From positions 682,001-746,000 of the forward strand of contig NZ_JABMCC010000118.1 of NCBI RefSeq assembly GCF_013359905.1: a DNA stretch of 64,000 nucleotides, read 5' to 3'. Below, piece by piece: positions 53,901 to 60,714 of the stretch (its first letter is position 1; each line of letters opens with the position of its first letter). The translations under genes and the position numbers were made by a program. The notes beneath the pieces were generated by a model that saw nothing but the letters and a program-made list of their open reading frames with translations, was not told the origin of the DNA and did not search any database. The stretch is from Paenibacillus taichungensis. GTDB taxonomy: Bacteria > Bacillota > Bacilli > Paenibacillales > Paenibacillaceae.

Positions 53901-54075
53901 ATACATGAAGATTGGACGAAGTCTCCATCTCCCGGCGAACGGTATCCTCCGTTCTCTGGTTGGTGCCACCTCCCCAACTTTCGTTACTGCGGTTCCACAT
54001 ATCAGCGACTGCGGCAGCGTAGGAGGGATCGTATTCGATAATACGGATTTGTTCGATAATCGAAGTTACGGTCAT
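50923..54075 (-). CDS. GNAT acetyltransferase fused to a large beta-rich carbohydrate-enzyme-like region
   Basis: This 1050-residue protein starts at ATG 54075 (AAGGAG eight bases upstream). Residues about 8-160 are a GNAT domain: FLAVHEKEVVGFCSFAHYRY, acetyl-CoA loop VRPDYHGYKVGRNLILNAVR and NTKAVPMYKKCGFFWEKKD. Residues about 200-420 look like two Ig/CARDB-type beta-sandwiches. The remaining 600 residues are beta-rich (VHTFWWTYPKLGKPF, WYGGLGVGIPGMNGFSRQLE) and may be supersandwich-like, as in carbohydrate-active enzymes. No signal peptide. I cannot name the C-terminal family. Co-transcribed with the amidohydrolase. Confidence 0.8.
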   Translation of the reverse strand: MTVTSIIEQIRIIEYDPSYAAAVADMWNRSNESWGGGTNQRTEDTVRREMETSSNLHVFLAVHEKEVVGFCSFAHYRYDENALYVPLLNVRPDYHGYKVGRNLILNAVRKTVEAGWPRLDLFTWAGNTKAVPMYKKCGFFWEKKDENVHLMNFIPTILQTEALAPYFEELDWYEDSTRELVIEPDGRRERGFDFFDYSWKKGDISLRAEFEKSGRGLTALETPEYEITTEIDDHDLVFGSTYKVRYRITNRSASELKFEIKGQDNKNIRFALDVARAVAPGETVIVEGEFHLDPVQEEQSQNKTHPVVTSTWLIGGRKAEFRMGVAPKFPAKINTALPVKELYTGIPAELYLNVENNFDAEAEFTFDLPEEEFLEWAERSVRLTVPAKGKASVPVAFTLRSYGLYAREVEVTAVPTDRQTVSFTTKLSVLMKGTQGRYGGENGEQWVAVNGAFSLHMSKQENNMWIEYPGSVHTFWWTYPKLGKPFAEEFSKKQAKEVNIYPEGENQVLEALYESEDFPGIEIKSVVKLSANGIAEFYHEIGNTRSAELEENMFLMTNFGFFGNRLILPYQGRYVDMGDAYSGDPSHWDSAQITENWLFCKEEYGACGIYWDPSLKLLRPEHTLGLQHELGRIPAGAVVQTKATVFALNTFAKWQDFRSFAQKRHSPVVPKLDNHLELALGGGNPFAQDVLTAELIERKMVPLAGNLELYVQNGGTPEHVAADMELNREQDLRSAKLEFSPEEKDSTEEREFGWKVRAVYRGEDRIHERTALWYPQTGTAVDCVIEEGPAGPVYTVSNGVLSMAAAPGFGSVVHSLKYQGEEWLDSTYPEAAPRSWWNPWYGGLGVGIPGMNGFSRQLEQRSAAWTERKDEFGNVWKGIQITTRIEKHEANRGITVQQHYLMLPGVPVLCELHSVTNESGLALDYSLAEEHFFKPSPVFADGWLEHPEQGRYPLGKVDGYLQSKGFLRMGAVSRKDMLHAVNRYPNQNAAGFVNNVVLGHNVYHNLPLLNGETVWTEPTYLILGQTPLNPEDVRGLLQLNFATSKGEKEA

Positions 54076-54292
54076 ATTTGGTCTCCTTATCTTTATCTAT
54101 AGGATGGTCTTCGTGATCATTCGATATGGCCTTTGCCCGATAGCCGCAGAGATAATACAGGCCATGTTTGAAGAAGCTAGCGATAGTCTTATCATACTAT
54201 AAATGGAAGCTTTTTCAGAGGATTAAAAATCTTTCTTATCAACTTATAAGTGCCTTTCGGCTCTTGTTCGAAGTGTCAGATAACACCACAAA

Positions 54293-54340
54293 CAAAAAAT
54301 GGCTCTTTCCGCCTTATTGGACGGAAAGAGCCATTTTGAT
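54293..54340 (-). terminator. Terminator of rarD
   Basis: AAAATGGCTCTTTCCG and CGGAAAGAGCCATTTT form a 16-bp stem with a 10-base loop; T-rich on the minus strand. The flanking gap 54076-54360 shows nothing else. Confidence 0.92.
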
Positions 54341-54360
54341 AATACCGGGGTCCTGTGCCA

Positions 54361-55245
54361 TCAGCTCGCCTTCGCGAGTTTCGCGCCGCGAATCGATGCT
54401 GTAGCGTAGACGACGAGCGCTGTCCAGATGAGCGCAAAGCCAACGAGCAGAACCGGCGAGACCGATTCCTTGAATACGAATATGCTCAGTAACAACATGA
54501 TCGTCGGCCCGATATATTGAACGAAGCCGAGCGTTGACAGCGACATCCGGGCGGCTGCTCGCGCAAAAAAGAGCAGCGGCAGCGCCGTGACCACACCGGA
54601 AAGAAGCAATTCAATGAACGTCGGTGCAGGCAGCGTCCATGCCGTCGTTTTCCCCACAACGGCCAAATAGATCCAGTAGCCGAGCGCGACAGGCAGGACT
54701 ACAGCCGTCTCCGAGAATAAACCTATAGAAGCGTCTTGCTTGATCTTTTTCTTCGCCAGGCCGTACAAACCAAATGACGCAGCCAGCGAGATCGCGACCC
54801 ACGGAAACCGTCCATAGTCAATCGCGATGATAAGCACCGCTGCGCCAGCGATGGCAATCGCAAGCCATTGGCCGCGGTTTGGCTTCTCACGAAGGAAGAG
54901 AACCGCTAACAGGACGTTCAGCAACGGATTCAAATAATAGCCAAGGCTTGTCTCTACGACATGGCCGTTGTTGACCGCCCAGATGAAGATAAGCCAATTA
55001 ACTGCAATCAGCATTCCACTGGCGGTGAGGGACAGAAGAAGCGAGCGGTTAGTTGCAATCCGCTTTATGTCACCCCAGCGGCGCTGGGCAGCGACCAGAA
55101 TACCCATAAAAACGAATGACCATACAACCCGATGCGACAGAATCTCGCCTGCCGGAACTTCGCTAAACAACTTCCAATAAAGCGGGAGAACCCCCCACAT
55201 GATATACGCAATAATAGCGTTGACTAACCCGTTATTCATAATCAT
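54361..55245 (-). CDS. rarD: EamA-family transporter RarD
   Basis: This 294-residue protein has ten membrane segments in two EamA halves. RarD hallmarks: AYIMWGVLPLYWKLFSEVPA, EILSHRVVWSFVF, LGYYLNPLLNVLLAVLFLRE, ALPLLFFARAAARMSLSTLG and VQYIGPTIMLLLSIFVFKES. The family is annotated as chloramphenicol-sensitive protein, but its physiological substrate is not established. ATG at 55245 follows GAGGGG. Noticeably richer in GC than the genes to its right. Confidence 0.92.
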   Translation of the reverse strand: MIMNNGLVNAIIAYIMWGVLPLYWKLFSEVPAGEILSHRVVWSFVFMGILVAAQRRWGDIKRIATNRSLLLSLTASGMLIAVNWLIFIWAVNNGHVVETSLGYYLNPLLNVLLAVLFLREKPNRGQWLAIAIAGAAVLIIAIDYGRFPWVAISLAASFGLYGLAKKKIKQDASIGLFSETAVVLPVALGYWIYLAVVGKTTAWTLPAPTFIELLLSGVVTALPLLFFARAAARMSLSTLGFVQYIGPTIMLLLSIFVFKESVSPVLLVGFALIWTALVVYATASIRGAKLAKAS

Positions 55246-55343
55246 TTTTCCCCTCTTCTTGCTCTGATGTCTGAACGGATTATACGTCTCAATCCCCTCT
55301 CAAGTAAAGGAAATATTGATTAGTTTGATTCAATTATTACTTA

Positions 55344-55787
55344 CTAGCCAAGGTTAATAAGCTTATCAAAGCAGTATGAATCTTTGTCATAGCCATTATG
55401 CTCATAGAAAGCATGGGCGTCGGTTCGCTTGAATCCGCTGCATAAAATAATACTAGATATTCCGAGTTCTTTAGCATAATTTTCAGTGTGTCTTAATAGT
55501 TGTGTACCTACCCCACGATGCTGAAATTCCTTTTTAACGGCCAGAGCTTGTATATGTAAATAACCAATCGAAACCCCTATGGACAATGCCTGAACTATAG
55601 TTACAAAACCAACCACATCATTTTCAAACAATGCAACAAATGTTTTGTAATTCCCATCCTCATTCATTTTTTCTATAGTAACCCGGAAGTTTTCATCATC
55701 AACATTGCGAATCTCAAGCACATCGTTCCATAAAAAAACAACTTCAGTATAATCATTCGCTACAATTTCTCGTATCTTAATTTCCAT
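55344..55787 (-). CDS. GNAT-family N-acetyltransferase
   Basis: This 147-residue protein is a single GNAT domain. Acetyl-CoA loop VKKEFQHRGVGTQLLRHTEN, followed by LGISSIILCSGFKRTDAHAF and YEHNGYDKDSYCFDKLI. The start follows GGGAGG. AT-rich, as are its right-hand neighbours. Acceptor substrate unknown. Confidence 0.92.
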   Translation of the reverse strand: MEIKIREIVANDYTEVVFLWNDVLEIRNVDDENFRVTIEKMNEDGNYKTFVALFENDVVGFVTIVQALSIGVSIGYLHIQALAVKKEFQHRGVGTQLLRHTENYAKELGISSIILCSGFKRTDAHAFYEHNGYDKDSYCFDKLINLG

Positions 55788-55887
55788 GCCTAACCTCCCT
55801 TTTCATACAAATGGATTTTAAAGGAAACATTTTCCTGTCTTGTAGCGTTTATGTTACGTGAATAACAATACTTAAGGAGGAATCAAG

Positions 55888-56442
55888 ATGAAGCGATTAG
55901 TTTCTCTATTGTTGATGTCAACTTTAGTTGTGGGTGTAGTTTCGGTTGCATCTGCTACGGACCAACCTTTAAAGGATCTACCTTTTAAGGAACGTGCAGC
56001 GTATACATATAATCCTTCATTAAAAAAGATAGAACTAAATATCACAAAGGACCACAAGTTGACTAGAACGACGTATAACTCCACTTATGTTCCTATGAAG
56101 GATGTTTTTAAACAATCTGGAGCAACGTTTAATTGGGACGGAAAGAAAAAAATTACTACGGTTAAAAATCAAGGCCAAGAACTGATTCTTAATTTCTCTG
56201 GCAAAGAAATCACAGCGGGTAAAAATCAAGTTATTCTCCCTCGAGAGTGGGTACAATTAAAAAATGGAGTCTCAAGTATTGATGCATTTGTCTTAGCATA
56301 TATTTTTGAAGTAGCTGCTGATGAGTCCGACCAAGAAAGAGTGGACTGGGAAGAAAAACTTAAATTTTTGGATATCAAAGAAACGACCGGTCTTCCAGGA
56401 TTAGATAAGTATATGCATGTGTTTGTTGAGTTTAATGATTAA
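55888..56442 (+). CDS. Secreted protein with copper-amine-oxidase-N (stalk) domain
   Basis: This 184-residue protein has a Sec signal peptide (MKRLVSLLLMSTLVVGVVSV, cleavage near SAT-D). Its body matches the stalk/Cu-amine-oxidase N-terminal-like domain (PF07833): STYVPMKDVFKQSGATFNWD, KKKITTVKNQGQELILNFSG, VILPREWVQLKNGVSSIDAF. These domains are frequent in extracellular Paenibacillus proteins; no enzymatic activity is implied. AAGGAGG precedes the ATG. AT-rich. Confidence 0.85.
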   Translation: MKRLVSLLLMSTLVVGVVSVASATDQPLKDLPFKERAAYTYNPSLKKIELNITKDHKLTRTTYNSTYVPMKDVFKQSGATFNWDGKKKITTVKNQGQELILNFSGKEITAGKNQVILPREWVQLKNGVSSIDAFVLAYIFEVAADESDQERVDWEEKLKFLDIKETTGLPGLDKYMHVFVEFND

Positions 56443-56483
56443 TTAAAACCTTTATTTTTTTATTCTCTTTCGGTTATCCCCAG

Positions 56484-56518
56484 GATAGGTTTCTGTTCCT
56501 CTTATTAAGAAACCTATC
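56484..56518. terminator. Hairpin between convergent genes
   Basis: GATAGGTTTC and GAAACCTATC form a 10-bp stem with a 15-base loop; T-runs are weak. It separates the stalk-domain gene and DinB. Confidence 0.6.
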
Positions 56519-56551
56519 TATGAATATCCAGTCCTCTATATGCCACGCTAT

Positions 56552-56563
56552 CCTGCCCGTTAG
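56552..56563 (-). repeat. Terminal repeat, GGGCAGG type, copy 1
   Basis: CTAACGGGCAGG on the minus strand; its TAA is the stop codon of the DinB-family gene. Exact 12-base match to the copies at 57831, 58317 and 58965. Confidence 0.85.
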
Positions 56564-57015
56564 AGTCTCGCGAATGTGATGTAATCTACTTGGACAGGCT
56601 CTGCCGATTCGATCCGAAGTATCCGATTGATCTGTCCCCGGTGATATTGCCCATGTAAGAGAACCTGCAACAGGATGTCCCGGACGGATGTTCGGAATGA
56701 AACCCCACTCTGATTTGCGTAGTCGATCATTTCGTCCAACTCAGATTCCTCAAGCCCTTCGATATAGACGCGATATTGCTCAGCATTTTCTTCGAACATC
56801 GTCCGGAGCGCCGTCAGGTCTTCCGCTTCTTCCCATAACGAATATTGCGCGCTGCCCTTGCCCTGCAATCGGGACAGCCAGACTCGTTCTGCGACCGCAA
56901 CATGCCGAGCCAGTTTCAGAAGGTCCTTGTTCTTCGTCCCACTCTCTTCGAGCGCGTCCAGGATACGTCCGTCTGCCCAGTACAGGTGTTCCATCATACA
57001 CTTGATCGTCTTCAT
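56560..57015 (-). CDS. DinB-family protein
   Basis: About 151 residues from the ATG at 57015 (GGAGGGG upstream; a further in-frame start at 57039 lacks one). Four-helix DinB/YfiT fold with metal-ligand histidines in KCMMEHLYWADGRIL, KLARHVAVAERVWLSRLQGK and LLHGQYHRGQINRILR. Members include bacillithiol-dependent transferases; the acceptor here is unknown. Despite the name, DinB-fold proteins are not polymerases and no SOS box is present. The stop codon lies inside a repeat shared with neighbouring genes. Confidence 0.9.
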   Translation of the reverse strand: MKTIKCMMEHLYWADGRILDALEESGTKNKDLLKLARHVAVAERVWLSRLQGKGSAQYSLWEEAEDLTALRTMFEENAEQYRVYIEGLEESELDEMIDYANQSGVSFRTSVRDILLQVLLHGQYHRGQINRILRIESAEPVQVDYITFARL

Positions 57016-57146
57016 TTCGAATTCCCCTCCTGGTCTCATCGATTACTTAAACATGTTGTCTTCCGCTCGTTTCATCAATGAAGCTTTTCATTCGATTTAA
57101 CTGATCTCTGTCTGGATGCCATAGCGTCTTGGTTGAACGCCATCGT

Positions 57147-57767
57147 TTAACCTAAATCCGTAAGGACTTGTTTCCCATAAGCATCCCAATCCGCTTCATC
57201 TGTGTTAATCTCTATAGTTGGAATCAATGATTGTTTCGTAGCCATTCGAAGATTTTCTTGATTATCTAAAAACGTTTCACATACTTGGGGAGTTCTAGAA
57301 TTCCCCATAACATATGACTTCCAAGCTTCACCGCGACTATCGATATACCTAGACTCAACAGCATCCGGGGTCAAGGTTAAGAGTACACAAAGTGCATTCA
57401 TCCTGCTTAGACGTTTCTCAAGCAACTCAATCTCAGGAGAGGCTTTAAATGCGGCTCTATGATTTACATGAAACCTCTCTAAAAGAAAAAATATACCTTT
57501 GGATGGTTTGGAATGACCAAGAGAGTTAATCCAATCGTATTGTTGTTCAAGATAATCAACATGTCGACTTAGAAGTGAAATATGTTCATCCTTATCCATG
57601 GATCTTAAAACACCTTGGTGTGAATGCAATACTTGTGAATAGTGTTCACTTATTGCAATTATAGTTTTTTCATTATTCGGTGTTTGACTATGTAATCTCT
57701 TTATAGCAGAAAATAATGATGTTTTTCCTACAGTAGACATCCCTTCAATAATTACACCCCGAATCAT
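57147..57767 (-). CDS. P-loop kinase-like protein (thymidylate/deoxynucleoside kinase fold)
   Basis: This 206-residue protein starts at ATG 57767 (GGAGGAATAGGAAG upstream). Walker A is GMSTVGKTSLF near residue 10. The rest resembles deoxynucleoside-kinase folds, with FFLLERFHVNHRAAF as a DRY/ERS-like segment and SRYIDSRGEAWKSYV as a lid-like basic stretch. Not a canonical Tmk. No copy of the GGGCAGG repeat was found at its end, though GGTTAAACGATGGCG follows the stop. Substrate unknown. Confidence 0.72.
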   Translation of the reverse strand: MIRGVIIEGMSTVGKTSLFSAIKRLHSQTPNNEKTIIAISEHYSQVLHSHQGVLRSMDKDEHISLLSRHVDYLEQQYDWINSLGHSKPSKGIFFLLERFHVNHRAAFKASPEIELLEKRLSRMNALCVLLTLTPDAVESRYIDSRGEAWKSYVMGNSRTPQVCETFLDNQENLRMATKQSLIPTIEINTDEADWDAYGKQVLTDLG

Positions 57768-57830
57768 CTTCCTATTCCTCCTAAGCTTCGTGGTATTCTG
57801 CCTTTTAGTATACTTAGTGCCGTGAACTTA

Positions 57831-57842
57831 CCTGCCCGTTAG
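57831..57842 (-). repeat. Terminal repeat, GGGCAGG type, copy 2
   Basis: TGATTCAACTAACGGGCAGG on the minus strand, 16 bases after the stop of the membrane-protein gene at 57859. Confidence 0.85.
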
Positions 57843-57858
57843 TTGAATCATTTATTAG

Positions 57859-58212
57859 TTACATCATTCGGAATTGAACCATCATTATAACGATAAGAGA
57901 AGAAATACAGCTTAGTATTGCAATCAGAATATGAAGACAACTGAATGAAATTTTTTCTATAAAAATTCTTTCTTTTCTTTGAATGAAACACGAGTAAATT
58001 AACACAGTGATCACAACGGGCAGATAATGATAAAAATCTGGTCCATCCTTACTGGGTAATACTTTATTAATATAGCCACCTATTGTTTCATCAATGATCA
58101 TAAATGTATATATAACTCCGATTAACGCAGAAATAAAAAACTGAAATGCTAACTGAACTAGATTTTTCTTTATAAACAAGGGACCAATTTTTCGGTATAG
58201 GTCATTGACCAT
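57859..58212 (-). CDS. Small membrane protein, unknown family
   Basis: This 117-residue protein has about three to four hydrophobic stretches (LAFQFFISALIGVIYTFMII, HYLPVVITVLIYS, CLHILIAILSCISSLIVIMM) linked by basic loops. AGGAGG precedes the ATG by 13 bases. AT-rich. No family recognised. Confidence 0.65.
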   Translation of the reverse strand: MVNDLYRKIGPLFIKKNLVQLAFQFFISALIGVIYTFMIIDETIGGYINKVLPSKDGPDFYHYLPVVITVLIYSCFIQRKERIFIEKISFSCLHILIAILSCISSLIVIMMVQFRMM

Positions 58213-58316
58213 TATGTATTTGTTGCCTCCTCATTTTTCGAATAGTACTCCTCCTATATTTTACCACATAGCTCGTTCTATTGATTCCGTGCAGCGATAC
58301 CTCAAATTAAAACTAA

Positions 58317-58328
58317 CCTGCCCGTTAG
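58317..58328 (-). repeat. Terminal repeat, GGGCAGG type, copy 3 (perfect inverted repeat)
   Basis: On the minus strand AACTAAC-GGGCAG-GTTAGTT (58311-58330) is a perfect 7-bp inverted repeat around GGGCAG; it touches the TGA stop of the lipoprotein gene at 58330. Confidence 0.85.
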
Positions 58329-58329
58329 T

Positions 58330-58842
58330 TCAATAAGATAGAGGAGCAGTATCGTCCGGGTCTGAACCAGCTGCTCCCCATACTTCCCCATCAACGTTAT
58401 AACCGCCACCACTCCATTGAAGCAAGTAGCCTCCAGTACGCATTCCTTGCGTGAAACCTTCATTAATATTTATCCAATCCAGAGATTCCCCGGCAGCAAT
58501 CGTTCTAGCGAAATACACTGTACTAGTATCTAAATGTGTTAAACTAACATTGACTTCGTGTCTACTATTGTTCTTCATTAGCAGTTTTATATGTACGAAT
58601 TCCGAATTTACGGTAAAGGGTTGCTGTACCGTTGCGCCCCCAGAAGCAATAAAGTGCGAGGGTTTATCCTCTTCTTCACTTAAAGGATTAGTAAGGGTTG
58701 TACTTGTTGAATTGCTTGATAATACACCAGACTTTGGAGTAGAGGTATTCTCTTGAGTTGAACTTGTTGAATCACAGGCAGTTAAGGTCGCTGTTGTTAA
58801 AGATAATAATAAAACAGCCAAAAAAAGCCCCTTTTTTTTCAC
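58330..58842 (-). CDS. Lipoprotein, unknown family
   Basis: This 170-residue protein starts at GTG 58842 (GAGGGAT upstream). Lipobox LTACDSTSS (Cys near 23), then a Ser/Thr-rich linker (to about residue 65) and a beta-rich domain (ATVQQPFTVNSEFVHIKLLM, VNVSLTHLDTSTVYFA) ending GYLLQWSGGGYNVDGEVWGA. Likely surface-exposed. I do not recognise the domain. Confidence 0.72.
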   Translation of the reverse strand: MKKKGLFLAVLLLSLTTATLTACDSTSSTQENTSTPKSGVLSSNSTSTTLTNPLSEEEDKPSHFIASGGATVQQPFTVNSEFVHIKLLMKNNSRHEVNVSLTHLDTSTVYFARTIAAGESLDWININEGFTQGMRTGGYLLQWSGGGYNVDGEVWGAAGSDPDDTAPLSY

Positions 58843-58964
58843 AACTTTATCCCTCGTATTCTTTTAATAGTTATTCTTGAACCTTTAGGACATTCCTTGT
58901 TATTAATAACACTATCAAATCAATGAAAGTTACATCTGTATTTCACAAAATGACACTAAGTTAA

Positions 58965-58976
58965 CCTGCCCGTTAG
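58965..58976 (-). repeat. Terminal repeat, GGGCAGG type, copy 4
   Basis: GAATTCGACTAACGGGCAGG followed by TTAAC on the minus strand, 16 bases after the stop at 58993. Confidence 0.85.
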
Positions 58977-58992
58977 TCGAATTCAACTAAGA

Positions 58993-59427
58993 TTATTTAA
59001 CAAGAATTTCAATTGGATTCATTGTTAATGAGATATCCCCATCAATATTTACAAGAAGTTTTTGTTTCCCTTTTTTTGTTACTATAAATTCATCTTCAAC
59101 CTCAACTAGTTGACCTGACTTAAACTCAGTTAAATATGCCATATCCTTATAATTACGCTCCTCGTTACTACCCAAAAAGTAAAAACGAATGATTGGTTTT
59201 CCATGGGAAACTTCAACGGGTTGAATACCAGTATATTTAAGAGTCCCTTTTACTTTTATTGCTTCACCAGTAACTATAATAGTTGGCGTTGTTACTTCGA
59301 GAACAAAATCAGTTGCTACTACACTTTGAGTCACAATTTCTTCATTTTTTTCTGTTAATGAACACCCAGCAAATATCATGGGTACCACTAATACCAACAT
59401 TAAGATCCAACTACTCATTTTTGTCAC
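58993..59427 (-). CDS. Lipoprotein with Ig-like domain, unknown family
   Basis: This 144-residue protein starts at GTG 59427 with AGAGGTGAT about seven bases upstream. Lipobox MIFAGCSLTE (Cys near 21). The mature part is an Ig-like beta fold (TTPTIIVTGEAIKVKGTLKY, KKGKQKLLVNIDGDISLTMN), comparable to Bacillales lipoproteins that carry one such domain. Function unknown. Confidence 0.7.
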   Translation of the reverse strand: MTKMSSWILMLVLVVPMIFAGCSLTEKNEEIVTQSVVATDFVLEVTTPTIIVTGEAIKVKGTLKYTGIQPVEVSHGKPIIRFYFLGSNEERNYKDMAYLTEFKSGQLVEVEDEFIVTKKGKQKLLVNIDGDISLTMNPIEILVK

Positions 59428-59521
59428 ATCATATCACCTCTCTCATACTACAACGGATTTATATTGAATTTGTTGCTTAATTTCAAGAATACAAGTCATT
59501 CCGCTTTCGTGGTCTACTAAA

Positions 59522-59558
59522 AGTCAAATAAAATAGGCTCCCATGTAAGCTGGCAGCC
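59522..59558 (-). terminator. Terminator of the DUF4367-like gene
   Basis: On the minus strand GGCTGCC-agcttacat-GGGAGCC (one mismatch) runs into TATTTTATTT. Confidence 0.75.
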
Positions 59559-59562
59559 TTAA

Positions 59563-59589
59563 TTGCTTTCGTTTTCCGTTAATTTGAAT
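59563..59589 (-). repeat. Terminal repeat, GGAAACGA type, copy 1 (diverged)
   Basis: ATTCAAATTAACGGAAAACG on the minus strand, 8 bases after the stop of the DUF4367-like gene and just before its terminator. It aligns with the copy at 62571. Confidence 0.6.
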
Positions 59590-59596
59590 TACTGAA

Positions 59597-60163
59597 TCAT
59601 CTCATTGATTTTGCTAACGCGATCATTTCCTCTTTAGTTAATTCTTTGCTATCCATTTCAATGAAAGTATCATTTTGTACCCATCGTAAGTATCCTCCTG
59701 ATATATGGTTAGCCCATGGTTCAAATCGCCCTTCGATTCCATTAATGTTCATTTTCTCTCCACGTTCATTAAATATAAAATCCTCGACTATAGTTCTTGT
59801 TGTACTTGATTGGTTACGAACATCGACGTTAGTGACAACTCGGTTTACTTTATATCCACCCGCCTTATGTTCTTCAATTCCAAACAAATATGTCTGTCCT
59901 GATTCATCAAAAAAATGAAGTCTAACTTTTGAAACTGATTGTCTAAGATCAAACGGGTATGGTTCCTTAATTTCTAATTTATAGTTTTCAACCAAGTAAG
60001 ACGGCGTAAAGAGTTTGAAATCCGCAGCAGTTTGCAGCTTGTCCAAATCCACATTTGAAAAAGCTAGCGTAGGTTTAGCTGATGCGATGAGTAGGTCATT
60101 GTTGATTCCAACAGAAAGCGTAAATACAAAAATCAATGAAACAATCCATTTAGGCAAGGGCAT
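59597..60163 (-). CDS. Secreted DUF4367-like protein
   Basis: About 188 residues from the ATG at 60163 (MPLPKWIVSLIF); GGAGGG sits only one base in front, so an upstream TTG at 60172 is not excluded. Signal peptide to about residue 28. The body has the DUF4367 pattern: FKLFTPSYLVENYKLEIKEP, LHFFDESGQTYLFGIEE, INGIEGRFEPW and the terminal LTKEEMIALAKSM. DUF4367 domains often sit on anti-sigma-like proteins, but no sigma factor is adjacent. Function unknown. Confidence 0.75.
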   Translation of the reverse strand: MPLPKWIVSLIFVFTLSVGINNDLLIASAKPTLAFSNVDLDKLQTAADFKLFTPSYLVENYKLEIKEPYPFDLRQSVSKVRLHFFDESGQTYLFGIEEHKAGGYKVNRVVTNVDVRNQSSTTRTIVEDFIFNERGEKMNINGIEGRFEPWANHISGGYLRWVQNDTFIEMDSKELTKEEMIALAKSMR

Positions 60164-60221
60164 TCCCTCCAAATTTTATGAAGCACATTTTTATCTTTAA
60201 CATAACCTACCACTTATTTCA

Positions 60222-60455
60222 TTAGTCTCCCATTACTTCATAATCATTCGGAATTAACTCATACAAGGCACGAACATCACAACCGATGGAATCAGCGATC
60301 GATATGGCAATTTTGAGTGGCATCACTCTTTTGTTTTCAATAAAGTCGTAAACTCGTTCCGGTTTAAAAAGTAATTCCTTTGCCAGCCATTCCGCTGACT
60401 TTCCGGATTCCATCAATCGTTCATTCAGTAAGCAACGTCCTAGTTCAAATTTCAA
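60222..60455 (-). CDS. Small XRE-type helix-turn-helix protein
   Basis: This 77-residue protein starts at TTG 60455, nine bases after GGAGGT. The Cro/C1 helix-turn-helix spans residues about 20-68 (SAEWLAKELLFKPERVYDFI, PLKIAISIADSIGCDVRALY). Such stand-alone proteins are common regulators in mobile or accessory regions. Its target is unknown. Confidence 0.85.
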   Translation of the reverse strand: MKFELGRCLLNERLMESGKSAEWLAKELLFKPERVYDFIENKRVMPLKIAISIADSIGCDVRALYELIPNDYEVMGD

Positions 60456-60714
60456 GAAACGATGACCTCCTTCATAAGATCACATCTAACCTTAAGCGTA
60501 GTCCATTAACAGCATTCCTATACAAAAACCAAACACAAACTCCTAGTCGTAATGTTTTTAGTAGGTCAAGTGGATTCAGATAAGAGGAAAGGCATAGCTC
60601 GAGGACTTCATTTTACAGTATATTTTTTCGATATATTATGTACAGACTTTTATTTTAAATTTTAACTATTAAAGTTATGGGAGCTGTAAATTGTTGTGTT
60701 GAGGGGGAAATACA
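60456..60714. other. Divergent intergenic region
   Basis: AT-rich spacer between the HTH gene and the chemoreceptor. It should hold both promoters; none stands out well enough to mark. No gene seen. Confidence 0.5.

Noticed and set aside
56552..58976. CRISPR array
   Set aside because: Repeats are 12-20 bases, spaced by whole genes and tied to stop codons; no regular spacer pattern or cas genes.
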